DNA from: Streptomyces sp. R302
GTDB taxonomy: Bacteria; Actinomycetota; Actinomycetes; Streptomycetales; Streptomycetaceae
Length of the DNA: 64,000 nucleotides
Direction: 5' to 3'
NCBI RefSeq assembly: GCF_012927245.1
Contig: NZ_JABBGE010000006.1
Span: 504,625-568,624, forward strand
The position numbers and the translations under genes were made by a program. Shown here in pieces: positions 54,238 through 63,383 of this stretch; within the stretch, counting starts at the first letter, position 1; each line of letters opens with the position of its first letter. A model generated the notes under the pieces. That model saw only the letters and a program-made list of their open reading frames with translations, was not told the origin of the DNA and ran no database searches.

Positions 54238-56856
54238 TCACCGTAGTCCCGATCTCTCGTCCGTTCCTGCCGGACCCGGTGGCCTGAAGGCGGTACGGAC
54301 GGCTCGCGCCACGAGGAATCCGACCGGCGCACACGCCACCGCCAGAGCGATTCCCACGCCTCCGAGCGGGTCCGTGTCGAGGGCGGTACGGAGGAACGGC
54401 ACGTACAGCGCCGCCAGGGCCAGGAGGGCGGAGGCGAGGACCGCGACGGGGAGGAACGGGTTCTTCCGGGTGAACAGCCGGGCTCGCAGCCCGAGGACGA
54501 CCCCGAGCTGGGCGGCGAGCAGGGCGAGGAAGAGGACGCTCTGCCAGTCGAGGCCGTGTGCCCGCGCGACCAGCCCCGCGCCGAGGGACGCCGCGGTGAC
54601 GACCGCGGCGAGGACCGACAGGCGCTGCCAGGCTCCGCCGCCGAGGATGTGCTGGTCCGGAGGGCGCGGCGGACGTCGCATCGTCCCGGGCGACGCCGGT
54701 TCGGCGCCCATGGCCACCCCGGTGAGACCGTGGGTGAGGAGGTTGATCCAGAGGATCTGCCCCGCCCGCAGCGGCAGGGGCAGCCCGAGGAGGGGGCCGG
54801 CCAGCATCACGAGGATCTCCGCTGCCCCGCCCGCCATCCCGTACACGAGGAAGCGGCGGATGTTGTCGTAGACGCGCCGGCCCTCCTCGACCGCCGACAC
54901 GACCGTCGAGAGTTCGTCGTCCGTGAGGACGAGGTCGGCGGCCTGACGTGCGACCTCGGTGCCGCGAGCTCCCATGGCGACGCCGATGTCGGCCCGGTGC
55001 AGGGCGGGGCCGTCGTTGACGCCGTCGCCGGTCATGGCCGTGACCGCGCCCGCCGCCCGCCAGGCGGCGACGACGTCGAGCTTCTGCTGGGGGTCGGTGC
55101 GGGCGAAGACGCGTACGGACGTGAGGTCGGGGACCCGGCCGGCGGCGACGTCCGCTCCGGTGACGACGTGGCCCGCGTGGCCGTCGGTCTCGCCGGTGAG
55201 GCCGACGCTGTCCGCCACCGCGCGGGCCGTGGCCGGATGGTCGCCCGTGATGAGGACGGGGGTGATGCCGGCCGCGCGGCAGGAGGCGAGCGTCCGGGCC
55301 GCGTGGGGCTTCGGCGGGTCGCTCAGCGCCACGAGGCCGAGAAGCCTCAGCCCCGACTCGGCCGCGGCGACGGGCTCCGGCAGATCGCCGCGTACGCCCG
55401 ACGCCACGGCGAGCACCCGGTAGCCCTCCCCCGCGAGGTCCGCGGCCGCTTCCCTGGCTTGCGCGACGGTGTCCGCGTCCGCGCTCAGTACCGTCGGGGT
55501 GAGGACCGCCTCGGGCGCTCCCTTCAGGCAGACGAGGATCCGTCCCGGGGCCTCCTCGTGCAGGGTGGTCATGCGCTTGCGGAGGCTGTCGAAGGGCGCT
55601 TCGCCGATCCGGGGGAGGCCTGCTCTCAGTTCCGGCTCCGGGGGGCATCCCGTCTTGGCCGCCGCCGCGAGGAGGGCGGCTTCCATGGGGTCGCCCACGG
55701 CGGTCCAGCGGCTTCCGGGGTCCGTGGCGTCGGGCGGGCGCAGCGTGGCGTCGTTGCAGAGAACGGTCGTCCTCAGCAGCTCCCGTACCGGGGCGAGCTC
55801 CTCCGGGGTGGCAGGTCTTCCGGAGACCAGCGCCTGCCCCGCCGGTTCGTAGCCGACGCCCGTGAGTTCCACACACGCCCCGGGTGTCCGGATCCGCTGG
55901 ACGACCATGCGGCCCTCCGTGAGGGTGCCGGTCTTGTCGGTGGCGAGGACGGACACCGAGCCGAGGGTCTCCACCGCCGGCAGTCGTCTCACCAGTGCGT
56001 GGCGGGCGGCCATGCGGCGGGCGCCGAGGGCGAGGGCGAGGGTGACGACGGCGGGGAGCGATTCGGGGACGGCGGCCACGGCAAGGCTGATGGCGGTGAC
56101 CGCCATGGTGCCGGGCGGAAGGCCGCGTACGAGGCCGAGGGCGAAGACCAGCACGCACAGGGCGAGCGTCACCGCGGCGAGGATCCGGCCGAGAGCGGCG
56201 AGGCGGCGTTGCAGCGGGGTCGCCTCGCGCCGGTCGTCGAGCAGGGCGGCGATGCGGCCGAGGGCGCTCCTCGGGCCCGTCGCGGTGACGGTGGCCACGC
56301 CTCGGCCGCGTACGACGACGGTTCCCGCGCTCAGAGTGCCGTCGGCGTCCTTGTCCACCGGCACGGATTCCCCGGTGAGCATGGACTCGTCCAGGAGCAG
56401 GGCGGACGCCTCGGCGAGCAGGGCGTCGGCGGCGACGATGTCGCCCTCGCCCAGGACCAGGACGTCGCCGACGACGACCTCCGCGGCCGCGACGTCGCGG
56501 ACCGTGCCGTCCCGCCGCACGCGCGCGTGCGGGGCGCTCAGGGCCGACAGGGCGGCGACGGCGTTGTCCGCGCGGACCTCCTGGACGACACCGACGGTGG
56601 TGTTCACGACGACGACCAGGCCGATGACGATCGCGTCGGGGTGGTCCCCGATCGCCAGGGTCAGCGCGACGGCACCGAGCAGCACCATGATCAGCGGGTC
56701 TCGGAGCTGGGCGAGGACCCGGCTGTACAGCCGTACGGGCCGGCGGGCGGCCACCTCGTTGGGCCCGTCGGCGGCGAGCCGCCGGGCCGCCTCCGCCCCG
56801 GTGAGTCCTGTCGCCGGGGAGGGCGGGGCGGTGCTGGCGGTGGCCGGCGTCGTCAT
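54238..56856 (-). CDS. P-type cation-transporting ATPase (P2/Ca2+-type)
   Basis: An 872-residue P-type ATPase. Actuator motif TGES (161-164), ion-site segment AVPESLP (263-268), phosphorylation motif DKTGTLTE (Asp307) and hinge MTGDGVNDGPAL are intact; about ten membrane helices. No N-terminal heavy-metal domain is present, so it belongs to the Ca2+/Na+-type group, as with the CtpF ATPase of the DosR regulon. The ion is not determined. It follows the universal stress protein gene by 9 bp in the leftward operon. Confidence 0.9.
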   Translation of the reverse strand: MTTPATASTAPPSPATGLTGAEAARRLAADGPNEVAARRPVRLYSRVLAQLRDPLIMVLLGAVALTLAIGDHPDAIVIGLVVVVNTTVGVVQEVRADNAVAALSALSAPHARVRRDGTVRDVAAAEVVVGDVLVLGEGDIVAADALLAEASALLLDESMLTGESVPVDKDADGTLSAGTVVVRGRGVATVTATGPRSALGRIAALLDDRREATPLQRRLAALGRILAAVTLALCVLVFALGLVRGLPPGTMAVTAISLAVAAVPESLPAVVTLALALGARRMAARHALVRRLPAVETLGSVSVLATDKTGTLTEGRMVVQRIRTPGACVELTGVGYEPAGQALVSGRPATPEELAPVRELLRTTVLCNDATLRPPDATDPGSRWTAVGDPMEAALLAAAAKTGCPPEPELRAGLPRIGEAPFDSLRKRMTTLHEEAPGRILVCLKGAPEAVLTPTVLSADADTVAQAREAAADLAGEGYRVLAVASGVRGDLPEPVAAAESGLRLLGLVALSDPPKPHAARTLASCRAAGITPVLITGDHPATARAVADSVGLTGETDGHAGHVVTGADVAAGRVPDLTSVRVFARTDPQQKLDVVAAWRAAGAVTAMTGDGVNDGPALHRADIGVAMGARGTEVARQAADLVLTDDELSTVVSAVEEGRRVYDNIRRFLVYGMAGGAAEILVMLAGPLLGLPLPLRAGQILWINLLTHGLTGVAMGAEPASPGTMRRPPRPPDQHILGGGAWQRLSVLAAVVTAASLGAGLVARAHGLDWQSVLFLALLAAQLGVVLGLRARLFTRKNPFLPVAVLASALLALAALYVPFLRTALDTDPLGGVGIALAVACAPVGFLVARAVRTAFRPPGPAGTDERSGLR

Positions 56857-56865
56857 GGCGCGTGC

Positions 56866-57726
56866 TCAGCCGGTGGGGACGGTGATCACGGGGCAGTGGG
56901 CGCGGTGCAGCAGCCCGTGGACGACGGAGCCGACGCGCATGCCGGTGTAGCCGCCCCGGCCCCGGCGGCCGACGACGACGGCCAGGGCGTGCTCGGCGGC
57001 GTCCGCGAGCAGTTCGACGGGCGAGCCGATGAGCACCTCGTGGGTGAGGCGGACGTCGGGGTACTTCTCCGCCCATCCGGCGGTGGTCTCCGAGAGGAGC
57101 CGGCGTTCGGCGTGGAACAGGGTGTCCCCGGTGTGGACGGTAAAGACGGGCGGCTGCCAGACCGCGACGGCCCGCAGGGCGCAACGCCTGAGGTCGGCCT
57201 CCTCGAAGGCGAAGGCGAGGGCCGCCCGGGACGATTCGCTGCCGTCGACGCCGACGACGAGGTACGGCGGGTCCTGGGTGATGTGCTCGGCGTCGCCGAC
57301 CACGGCCACCGGGCAGCGGGCCTGGGCGGTGACCGGGATGACGAGGGAACCGGCGCTGAGGAACTCCTCGGTGCGGCTCAGGTGGCGGGAGCCGAGGACG
57401 GCCATGGCGGCCCGCTGTGCCAGGCCTGCCATCACGGCCGCCGGGAAGCCGTCGACGAGCGCGGAACCGACCCGTACGTCCGGCTGCCTGGCCCTGACCC
57501 AGTCGGCCGCCGCGCGCAGGGCGTCCTTGCCGCGTTGCGTCCTGGCCTGGTGACGGGGCGTGTCGTCGGCGTGCCGGGGGTCGTGCGGGGGTGGTACGGC
57601 GACGACGAGGCGGAGGGCGAGCCCTCGGCGGAGGGCCTCGTCGGCGGCCCAGGCCAGGGCGACGCGCCCTTCGCGGACGGGGTCGATCCCGACGACGATC
57701 TCGCGGTGTTCCGGGATGGTGCTCAT
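56866..57726 (-). CDS. Universal stress protein, two UspA domains
   Basis: A 286-residue tandem UspA protein. The domains start EIVVGIDPVREGRVALAWAADEAL and YLVVGVDGSESSRAALAFAFEEADL. The second has the ATP-binding loop VVGRRGRGGYTGMRVGSV, the first a poorer one (VLGSRHLSRTEEFLSAGSL). ATG 57726 overlaps the stop of an upstream degenerate UspA gene. Tandem Usp proteins of this kind are typical members of DosR regulons. Function is in stress survival, with ATP sensing as the likely biochemical activity. Confidence 0.9.
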   Translation of the reverse strand: MSTIPEHREIVVGIDPVREGRVALAWAADEALRRGLALRLVVAVPPPHDPRHADDTPRHQARTQRGKDALRAAADWVRARQPDVRVGSALVDGFPAAVMAGLAQRAAMAVLGSRHLSRTEEFLSAGSLVIPVTAQARCPVAVVGDAEHITQDPPYLVVGVDGSESSRAALAFAFEEADLRRCALRAVAVWQPPVFTVHTGDTLFHAERRLLSETTAGWAEKYPDVRLTHEVLIGSPVELLADAAEHALAVVVGRRGRGGYTGMRVGSVVHGLLHRAHCPVITVPTG

Positions 57727-58310
57727 GAGGTGCTCCCGTGTCCGGGTCCGTGCCGGGGGACGAGTTCCACCGGGCAGTGGGCGTGTCGCGGCAGGGCGAG
57801 CGTGGTCCGGCCCAGGGTCGGCCCCGGGTGTCCGGGGCCGCGGCGGCCACCGACGACCAGGAGAGCGGCGTCACGGCCCGCTTCGGCGGGGGCCGCGGGC
57901 ACACGGGGGTTCTTCACGCCCTCGCTCTCGACCTTCAGGTCCGGGAACCCCTCACCCAGGAGTCCGGTCGTCCGGGACCGCACGAGCACGTGGTCGGCGA
58001 CCGGGTCGCAGGGGCGTGCACGCGGTACCGTCCGCTCGCCCCGTGACCGCGCCGTTCTCCGCACGCGCAGAAGCCGGAGCGGCCGCTGTCGCCCCGGTGC
58101 CGCATGGGCAGCCGCTCGGGCGCGGCCGAGGCCGCGTTCGTCCCGTATCCCCGCCGGCACGACGCCCCGGTGCTCGGCCCCGGCGTGTCCTCGCACCACG
58201 ATCACGGTCGTGCCGCTCAGGGCGGCGGACGGAGCGCCGTCGGATCCGTCGACACCGACGGCGACACTTCCAAGGCACAAGAGGCGCGGGAGTCGCGGGG
58301 CTGCGGCCAT
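57723..58310 (-). pseudogene. Degenerate universal stress protein gene
   Basis: A 195-codon open frame whose ends look like a UspA domain: GSVAVGVDGSDG near the N-terminus and, in the last 85 residues, LLGEGFPDLKVESEG and ALLVVGGRRGPGHPGPTLGRTTLALPRHAHCPVELVP. About 80 residues between them are Arg/Ala-rich and do not fit the fold, as after compensating frameshifts or an insertion, and the helix after the first strand is missing. The ribosome binding site (AAGGAGG) and the ATGA overlap with the next gene are intact, so it is translated. A real but diverged protein remains possible. Confidence 0.6.
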
Positions 58311-58397
58311 GGCTCCTCCTTGCCGGGTTCGTGAGGACTGCTCTTCGACCCTCGCACCCGGGGCCCGGAGAACCCGAGGGCCTCTGGGGGCACAGGT

Positions 58398-58413
58398 GGG
58401 GCCAAAGGTCCCC
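58398..58413. promoter_or_regulatory. Candidate DevR-type palindrome GGGGCCAAAGGTCCCC
   Basis: A near-perfect inverted repeat, similar in layout to the remembered DosR consensus GGGACTWWAGTCCC. It lies in the divergent gap 58311-58551 between the stress-protein operon and the second CBS gene, about 88 bp from the leftward start. Confidence 0.5.
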
Positions 58414-58460
58414 TGCGGCGGCGAGGCGGAACCGGCAGGGGCCCGGTCGGGCCCTCGGGT

Positions 58461-58476
58461 GGACCGTTCGGCCCCT
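58461..58476. promoter_or_regulatory. Candidate DevR/OsdR-type box before the second CBS gene
   Basis: GGACCGTTCGGCCCCT shares its first 14 bases with the element at 50995-51008. It is 76 bp before ATG 58552. With the palindrome at 58398-58413 it makes two candidate sites in one divergent promoter. Confidence 0.5.
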
Positions 58477-58551
58477 CGCCGACGCGCACCGGCACGGCGG
58501 ACGGTGGTGGCGTAGGAACCCACCCGCCGACGACCCCACGGGAGGACCGCG

Positions 58552-59175
58552 ATGAAGCACCTCAAGGTCGGCGGCCTGATGACCGACGACGTGATCTCCG
58601 CCCGACCCGACATGTCGTTCCGGGACGTGGCGAAGCTCCTCGCCGAGCACGACATCAGCGGGCTGCCCGTCGTGGACGCCGACGACCACGTCGTCGGCGT
58701 GGTCTCCGAGAGCGACCTGCCGGCCCGCAGGGCTCCGACCGCACGGGGCGTGATGAGCGCTCCGGCCGTCACGGTGCACGCCGAGGAGGCGGCTGCGGAC
58801 GCGGCCCGGCTCATGGTGCGTCGCGGTGTCGAACGCCTGCCCGTGGTCGACGAGGAGGAGCGGCTGGTGGGCATCGTCACCCGTCGCGACCTGCTTCGCG
58901 TCTTCCTCCGCCCGGACGCCGAGATCAGGCGGCGCATCCGCGAGGAGGTCCTCGCGGATGCCATGGATCTGCCGGCCGACGCGGTCGACGTGCACGTCCT
59001 GGACGGTGTGGTGACCCTCGGCGGACGGGTCCGGCTGCGGAGTCAGGCCGTGATGCTCCGACGTCTCGCCGAGCGCGTGGAAGGCGTGGTCGCCGTCGTG
59101 GACCGACTGTCCGCACGCGACGACGGAGCCCGCGTCCAGGCCCGGCCCACGCTGTCGGCCCACGACTTCTCGTGA
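58552..59175 (+). CDS. CBS-pair / BON-domain protein (second copy)
   Basis: A 207-residue relative of the protein at 51065-51709: CBS1 (VGGLMTDDVISARPDMSFRDVAKLLAEHDISGLPVV), CBS2 (ARGVMSAPAVTVHAEEAAADAARLMVRRGVERLPVV) and a BON domain (VHVLDGVVTLGGRVRLRSQ). It is slightly shorter between the CBS units. Ligand and partner are unknown. GGGAGG precedes ATG 58552, and the stop overlaps the nitroreductase start, so both are coupled. Confidence 0.88.
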   Translation: MKHLKVGGLMTDDVISARPDMSFRDVAKLLAEHDISGLPVVDADDHVVGVVSESDLPARRAPTARGVMSAPAVTVHAEEAAADAARLMVRRGVERLPVVDEEERLVGIVTRRDLLRVFLRPDAEIRRRIREEVLADAMDLPADAVDVHVLDGVVTLGGRVRLRSQAVMLRRLAERVEGVVAVVDRLSARDDGARVQARPTLSAHDFS

Positions 59176-60197
59176 TGACCGCCCCCGCACAGACAGGACG
59201 TACCGTGTCCCCCACCGCTCTTCTCCCCCGTCCCCTCGTCACCTCGCTGGTGGAGGAAGCCGTTCTGGCGCCGTCGATGCACAACGCCCAGCCGTGGAGG
59301 TTCGTGCACCGGGAGGCGTCCGGCGTTCTCGGACTCCACGGCGACCCGACCCGCGGCATGCCCCGCCAGGACCCCGTCCACCGAGCCCTTCACATCGGCT
59401 GTGGCGCCGCCCTGCTCGGGTTGCGGGTGGCCGCGGAGCACCGGGGCCTGCGCCCCGACGTCCGTCTCCTGCCCGCACCCGACGACCCCTGGCACTTCGC
59501 CGACGTCCGGTTCGAAGGCCCCGCGGAGGCCGCCGGCGATCTGGGCGTGCTGCATCCCGCCCTGGCGCGACGGCACACCAGCCGCTTCCCGTTCACCGAG
59601 GAACCGGTCCCGGCCGAACTGCTCGACGGTCTCTGCGCCGCCGCGCGGCTGGAGGGCTGCCGTCTGGTCGTCCCCGGCGACTGGCACACCGACACCGTCA
59701 TGGGTCTCGTCCACGCCTCCGAGCTGTTCGAGGCCGCCGACGATGCCGTGCGCGCCGAGATCGCGGCCTGGACGCGTACGGGAGCGGCCGGCGAAGGGAC
59801 CAGCGCCGACGGCATCCCCGCCTATGCCTTCGGTCCCCGCCAGTACGACGTGACCGCGCCCGTCCGGGACTTCGGTGCCCCCGGCCACATGCCCGGCCGT
59901 CCTTCGGCACGCTTCGAGAAGACACCGCAGATCGCCCTGCTCGGAACCGCCGCGGACACGCCGGAATCGTGGCTGATGGCCGGCCAGGCCCTGCAGCGGG
60001 TCCTGCTCCAGGCCACCCTCGACGGGCTCGCCACCTCTCTCATGTCGCAGCCCCTGGAATGGCCGGAACTCCGCTTCGACGCCCGGGACCCCCTCTCGGC
60101 CGTCGGTTACGTCCACGTGATCGTCCGCCTGGGCTACGGACCTGCCGGCCGGGCGACACCCCGACGGGCCGTCTCGGACGTCCTCGCCTTCGCCTGA
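59172..60197 (+). CDS. Acg-family nitroreductase-like flavoprotein
   Basis: A 341-residue protein with two nitroreductase-like halves. The N-terminal VEEAVLAPSMHNAQPWRF is the hallmark of Acg/Rv3131-type FMN proteins of DosR regulons; the C-terminal half contains SWLMAGQALQRVLLQATLDGLATSLMSQPLEWP. In that family some members bind FMN but lack classical activity, so the reaction is open. The start is GTG 59172 or ATG 59175, overlapping the CBS gene stop. It converges on the GH65 gene with a 16-bp gap. Confidence 0.88.
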   Translation: MMTAPAQTGRTVSPTALLPRPLVTSLVEEAVLAPSMHNAQPWRFVHREASGVLGLHGDPTRGMPRQDPVHRALHIGCGAALLGLRVAAEHRGLRPDVRLLPAPDDPWHFADVRFEGPAEAAGDLGVLHPALARRHTSRFPFTEEPVPAELLDGLCAAARLEGCRLVVPGDWHTDTVMGLVHASELFEAADDAVRAEIAAWTRTGAAGEGTSADGIPAYAFGPRQYDVTAPVRDFGAPGHMPGRPSARFEKTPQIALLGTAADTPESWLMAGQALQRVLLQATLDGLATSLMSQPLEWPELRFDARDPLSAVGYVHVIVRLGYGPAGRATPRRAVSDVLAFA

Positions 60198-60213
60198 CCC
60201 GACGCGGACCCCC

Positions 60214-62610
60214 TCACAGCGTGAACCAGCGCTCCTCGCCGGGAAGGACGGTGAACCGCCGCTCTCCCGGCAGGACGAGGGAGAAGGGGCCTCCCGGACC
60301 GGCGGGGACGCGTACCCCCAGGCGGGCGGGGAGCATGCGCAGGCGAACGCCTCGATGGCCGCCGCACGACAGGGTGAAGGCGAACCGGGGCAACTCGCGG
60401 AGCGCGACGGGCGCCACCCGCAGCCCCTCCGGGCCGGCCTCCAGGCCGGTGATCCCGCGCTCGACCAGGTCGACCGTGCCGGCCATCGCGCCGAGGTGGA
60501 TGCCTTCTCCCGTCGTGCCGCCCTGGACGTCGGCCACGTCGGAGAGCAGGGCCTCCTCGCAGTACCGCCACGCCCCGGCCCCTTTCAGGCGGGCGAGCAC
60601 CCAGCCGTGGACGAGGCTGCTGAGGGTCGAGCCGTGACTGGTGCGGCGCAGGTAGTAGTCCACGGTGGCCCGCCAGACCTCGTCGTCCATCCGGTGTCCG
60701 AGCCGTGCGAACAGCTCGGCGAGCTCCTCGGGGCGGAAGAGGTATCCGAGCATGAGGGTGTCGGCCTGCTTCGACGCCTGGTAGCGGTTGACGGTGTCGC
60801 CCTCGGCTTCCAGGATCCGGTCCAGCCGGCGGATGTCCCCGTAGCGCTCCCGGTACGCCTCCCAGTCGAGCTCCGCCAGCTCCCCGAACCCCTCGAACTG
60901 GCTCACGACGCCGTGGTGGAACGGCACGTGCAGGCGGCGCGACACATCGTCCCAGCGGGCGAGGGCCGCCGCGTCCAGGGCGAGGCGGCTCCGCAGCTCC
61001 GCCCGTCGCGCGGCGGGCAGTTCGCGCAGCAGGTCGATGCCGCGGGCGAGCACCCAGGCCGCCGTCACGTTGGTGTAGGCGTTGTCGTCGATACCCGGCG
61101 TCTCCGCGTCGGGGTAGGCGTCGTGGTATTCGTCCGGACCGACCACGCCGCGGATGCGGTAGCGCTCGAGCGCGGGGTCGAGAACGGCCGCGCCGGCCCA
61201 GAACCGGGCGACCTCCAGCAGGATCTCCGCCCCCTCGCCGTGCAGGAAGCCGCGGTCGCCGGTGGCCCGCGCGTACTTCCAGACGTTGTACGCGACGGCC
61301 GAGCCGACGTGCCGCTGGAGCCTGGAGTGGTCGGGCAGCCAGCGGCCCGAGCGCGGGTTGAGGTGGACCTCCTGCGTCTCCTCGCCACCTGAACCGCCGC
61401 TCTGCCAGGGGTACATGGCGCCCTGGCGTCCTGCTCGGAGGGCCGCCGCACGGGCGGCCGGCAGGCGCCGGTGGCGGTACATCAGCAGCGCTCTGGCCAC
61501 TTCGGGGAAGTGGAGGTCGAGGTAGGGCAGGACGAAGAGTTCGTCCCAGAAGACATGGCCCCGGTACGCCTCGCCGTGCAGGCCTCGGGCCGGGACGCCC
61601 ACGTCGAGGTCGGCCGTGTGCGGGGAGAGCGTCTGGAGCAGATGGAACACGTGCAGGCGCAGGATGCGTCCCGCCTCTCCCGGCACGTGCAGCTCGCCCT
61701 CCTCCCAGAGCCGCCGCCAGGCCGCCTCGTGCGCGGCCCGCAGAGCGGGGAAGGCGGCGGCGTGGGCGGCGGCCTCGACGGCCACGGCGAGCGGGTCGCC
61801 CGGCGGGCGGTCCGACGAGGTGTGCAGGGCCAGCGTCTTGGCGCACCACGCCGGCGTTCCCCTGGCGATCGGCAGGCGGTACCCCTGCACGGTCCCGGTG
61901 GAGGTGCCGGTCTTCCGGGCGGGGCCATGGGTGCTCGTGTCCGTACGGACTGCCAGGGCGACCAGGTGACCCGGGTCGCTCGTGCGGCAGGACAGCCCGG
62001 CGATCCCGCCGGATGCGAAGACCGTCCGGTGGCCGGAGAGGTGCCGGCCCTCCAGGTGCCGGTAGCGCTCGACGCCGGTGTTGGCGACGTCGCCGTCGAG
62101 GACGGACTCGACCTCGATCGCGCCGCGCCAGCCGTACGCGTGGAAGGTGGTGCGCTGGGCGGCGAGCCCGGGATCCCCCATGTGGACGAACCGGCTGTGT
62201 CCGACGCGCAGTCCGCGTCCCCGGGCGTCCTGGAAGAGGAGGTCGCGGTGAAGGATCCCGCGCCGCAGGTCGAGCCGGACGTCGTAGTGGCACAGTTCGG
62301 AGGAGTCCGGTGTGAGCCATTCGCCGGCCGGTTCGTCCTCCGGCAGGCGGCGGTACCGCAGCAGCGTCCAGTTCGGGAGGTTGACCAGATCCTCGTTGTC
62401 GACCGCGTGACCGTCGACGAGCGAGGTGCGGCGGTCGTAGCAGCCGGCCAGGTAGGTGCCCGGGTAGTGCGTGGTGTCGGCGGCGCATTCGGGGGCGGAG
62501 CCCCGGGTGGCGAACCGGCCGTTGCCGAGCGTGCAGAGAGCTTCCACCAGCCGCTCCCGCTCCGGCGCGTAGGCGTCGTACCGCCAGGTCCAGCCCGGCC
62601 CCGAGGTCAC
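60214..62610 (-). CDS. GH65 glycoside hydrolase/phosphorylase (kojibiose/trehalose/maltose type)
   Basis: A 798-residue family-65 enzyme: N-terminal beta-sandwich (WRYDAYAPERERLVEALCTLGNGRFATRGS), an (alpha/alpha)6 barrel with FWDELFVLPYLDLHFPEVARALLMYRH, the catalytic acid Glu494 in VVGPDEYHDAYPD, and KQADTLMLGYLF, HGSTLSSLVHG and GTTGEGIHLGAMAGT near the phosphate-binding region. The specific disaccharide cannot be read off. A beta-phosphoglucomutase-like HAD gene overlaps upstream (GTGA at 62607-62610), which favours a phosphorylase that feeds beta-glucose-1-phosphate to the mutase. GTG 62610 is the likely start. Confidence 0.9.
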   Translation of the reverse strand: MTSGPGWTWRYDAYAPERERLVEALCTLGNGRFATRGSAPECAADTTHYPGTYLAGCYDRRTSLVDGHAVDNEDLVNLPNWTLLRYRRLPEDEPAGEWLTPDSSELCHYDVRLDLRRGILHRDLLFQDARGRGLRVGHSRFVHMGDPGLAAQRTTFHAYGWRGAIEVESVLDGDVANTGVERYRHLEGRHLSGHRTVFASGGIAGLSCRTSDPGHLVALAVRTDTSTHGPARKTGTSTGTVQGYRLPIARGTPAWCAKTLALHTSSDRPPGDPLAVAVEAAAHAAAFPALRAAHEAAWRRLWEEGELHVPGEAGRILRLHVFHLLQTLSPHTADLDVGVPARGLHGEAYRGHVFWDELFVLPYLDLHFPEVARALLMYRHRRLPAARAAALRAGRQGAMYPWQSGGSGGEETQEVHLNPRSGRWLPDHSRLQRHVGSAVAYNVWKYARATGDRGFLHGEGAEILLEVARFWAGAAVLDPALERYRIRGVVGPDEYHDAYPDAETPGIDDNAYTNVTAAWVLARGIDLLRELPAARRAELRSRLALDAAALARWDDVSRRLHVPFHHGVVSQFEGFGELAELDWEAYRERYGDIRRLDRILEAEGDTVNRYQASKQADTLMLGYLFRPEELAELFARLGHRMDDEVWRATVDYYLRRTSHGSTLSSLVHGWVLARLKGAGAWRYCEEALLSDVADVQGGTTGEGIHLGAMAGTVDLVERGITGLEAGPEGLRVAPVALRELPRFAFTLSCGGHRGVRLRMLPARLGVRVPAGPGGPFSLVLPGERRFTVLPGEERWFTL

Positions 62611-63383
62611 TGCACCGCTCCCCACACCGCCTCCACGCACTCCATGAGGTCGGTGACGACGAGGTGGGCGCCGCGTTCGCGCATCGCGCCGGTGGCGTGC
62701 CGGTCGGGGGTGCGGTCGACCCCGACGACGAGGCCGAAGCCTCCGCGGTGGCCCGCCAGGACGCCGGCGAGGGCGTCCTCGACGACCGCGCAGTCACGGG
62801 GGCGGACGCCGAGGACCTGCGCCGCGTGGAGGAAGAGTGCGGGGTCCGGCTTGCCCGCGAGCCCGAGCCGGGCCGCGTCCGCACCGTCCACGACGGTGGC
62901 GAGGAGCCGGTCCGTCCCGGCGGACGCGAGCAGGGCGCGGGCGTGGCGGGAGGCGGAGACCGCGGCGCACGGCACACGGAGGCTGCGCAGGGCGGTCAGC
63001 GCCGGTACGGCGTCGGCGAAGGCCACGACCGGCCGAGTGCGCAGGGCGTCACGGAAGGCCCGCTCCTTGCGCGCCGCCACGGCCCCCATCGTGCCGCAGC
63101 CCGGACGGTCGTCGGCGGTCCCCGGCGGCAGGCGGATGCCTCGGGCCGTGAGAAAGGCCTCGGCGCCGTCGGCACGGGACCTGCCATCGACATACCGCCG
63201 GTAGTCGGCGTCCGCGTCGAACGGCTCCTGCCGCCTCGTCCCGTCCGTCCACGCGGCGAGACAGCCGTCGAACGCGGTCTTCCACGCCGCCGCGTGGACG
63301 GCGGCCGAGTCGATCAGCACGCCGTCGGTGTCGAGGACGACGGCGCGCGGCGGCTCGAAGCCGGTGCGGCGCGGGGCGCTCAT
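62607..63383 (-). CDS. HAD hydrolase, beta-phosphoglucomutase-like
   Basis: A 258-residue HAD protein. Motif I VVLDTDGVLIDS has Asp followed by Thr-Asp, the nucleophile and general-acid pair; motif II is AAVSASRHA, Lys lies in GLAGKPDPALF, and motif IV is CAVVEDALAGVLAG. The fusion order seen in many actinobacteria (BPGM with GH65) and the tight coupling here support beta-glucose-1-phosphate to glucose-6-phosphate conversion. The insert around residues 50-100 is longer than in lactococcal BPGM. ATG 63383 overlaps the dehydrogenase stop. Confidence 0.87.
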   Translation of the reverse strand: MSAPRRTGFEPPRAVVLDTDGVLIDSAAVHAAAWKTAFDGCLAAWTDGTRRQEPFDADADYRRYVDGRSRADGAEAFLTARGIRLPPGTADDRPGCGTMGAVAARKERAFRDALRTRPVVAFADAVPALTALRSLRVPCAAVSASRHARALLASAGTDRLLATVVDGADAARLGLAGKPDPALFLHAAQVLGVRPRDCAVVEDALAGVLAGHRGGFGLVVGVDRTPDRHATGAMRERGAHLVVTDLMECVEAVWGAVQ

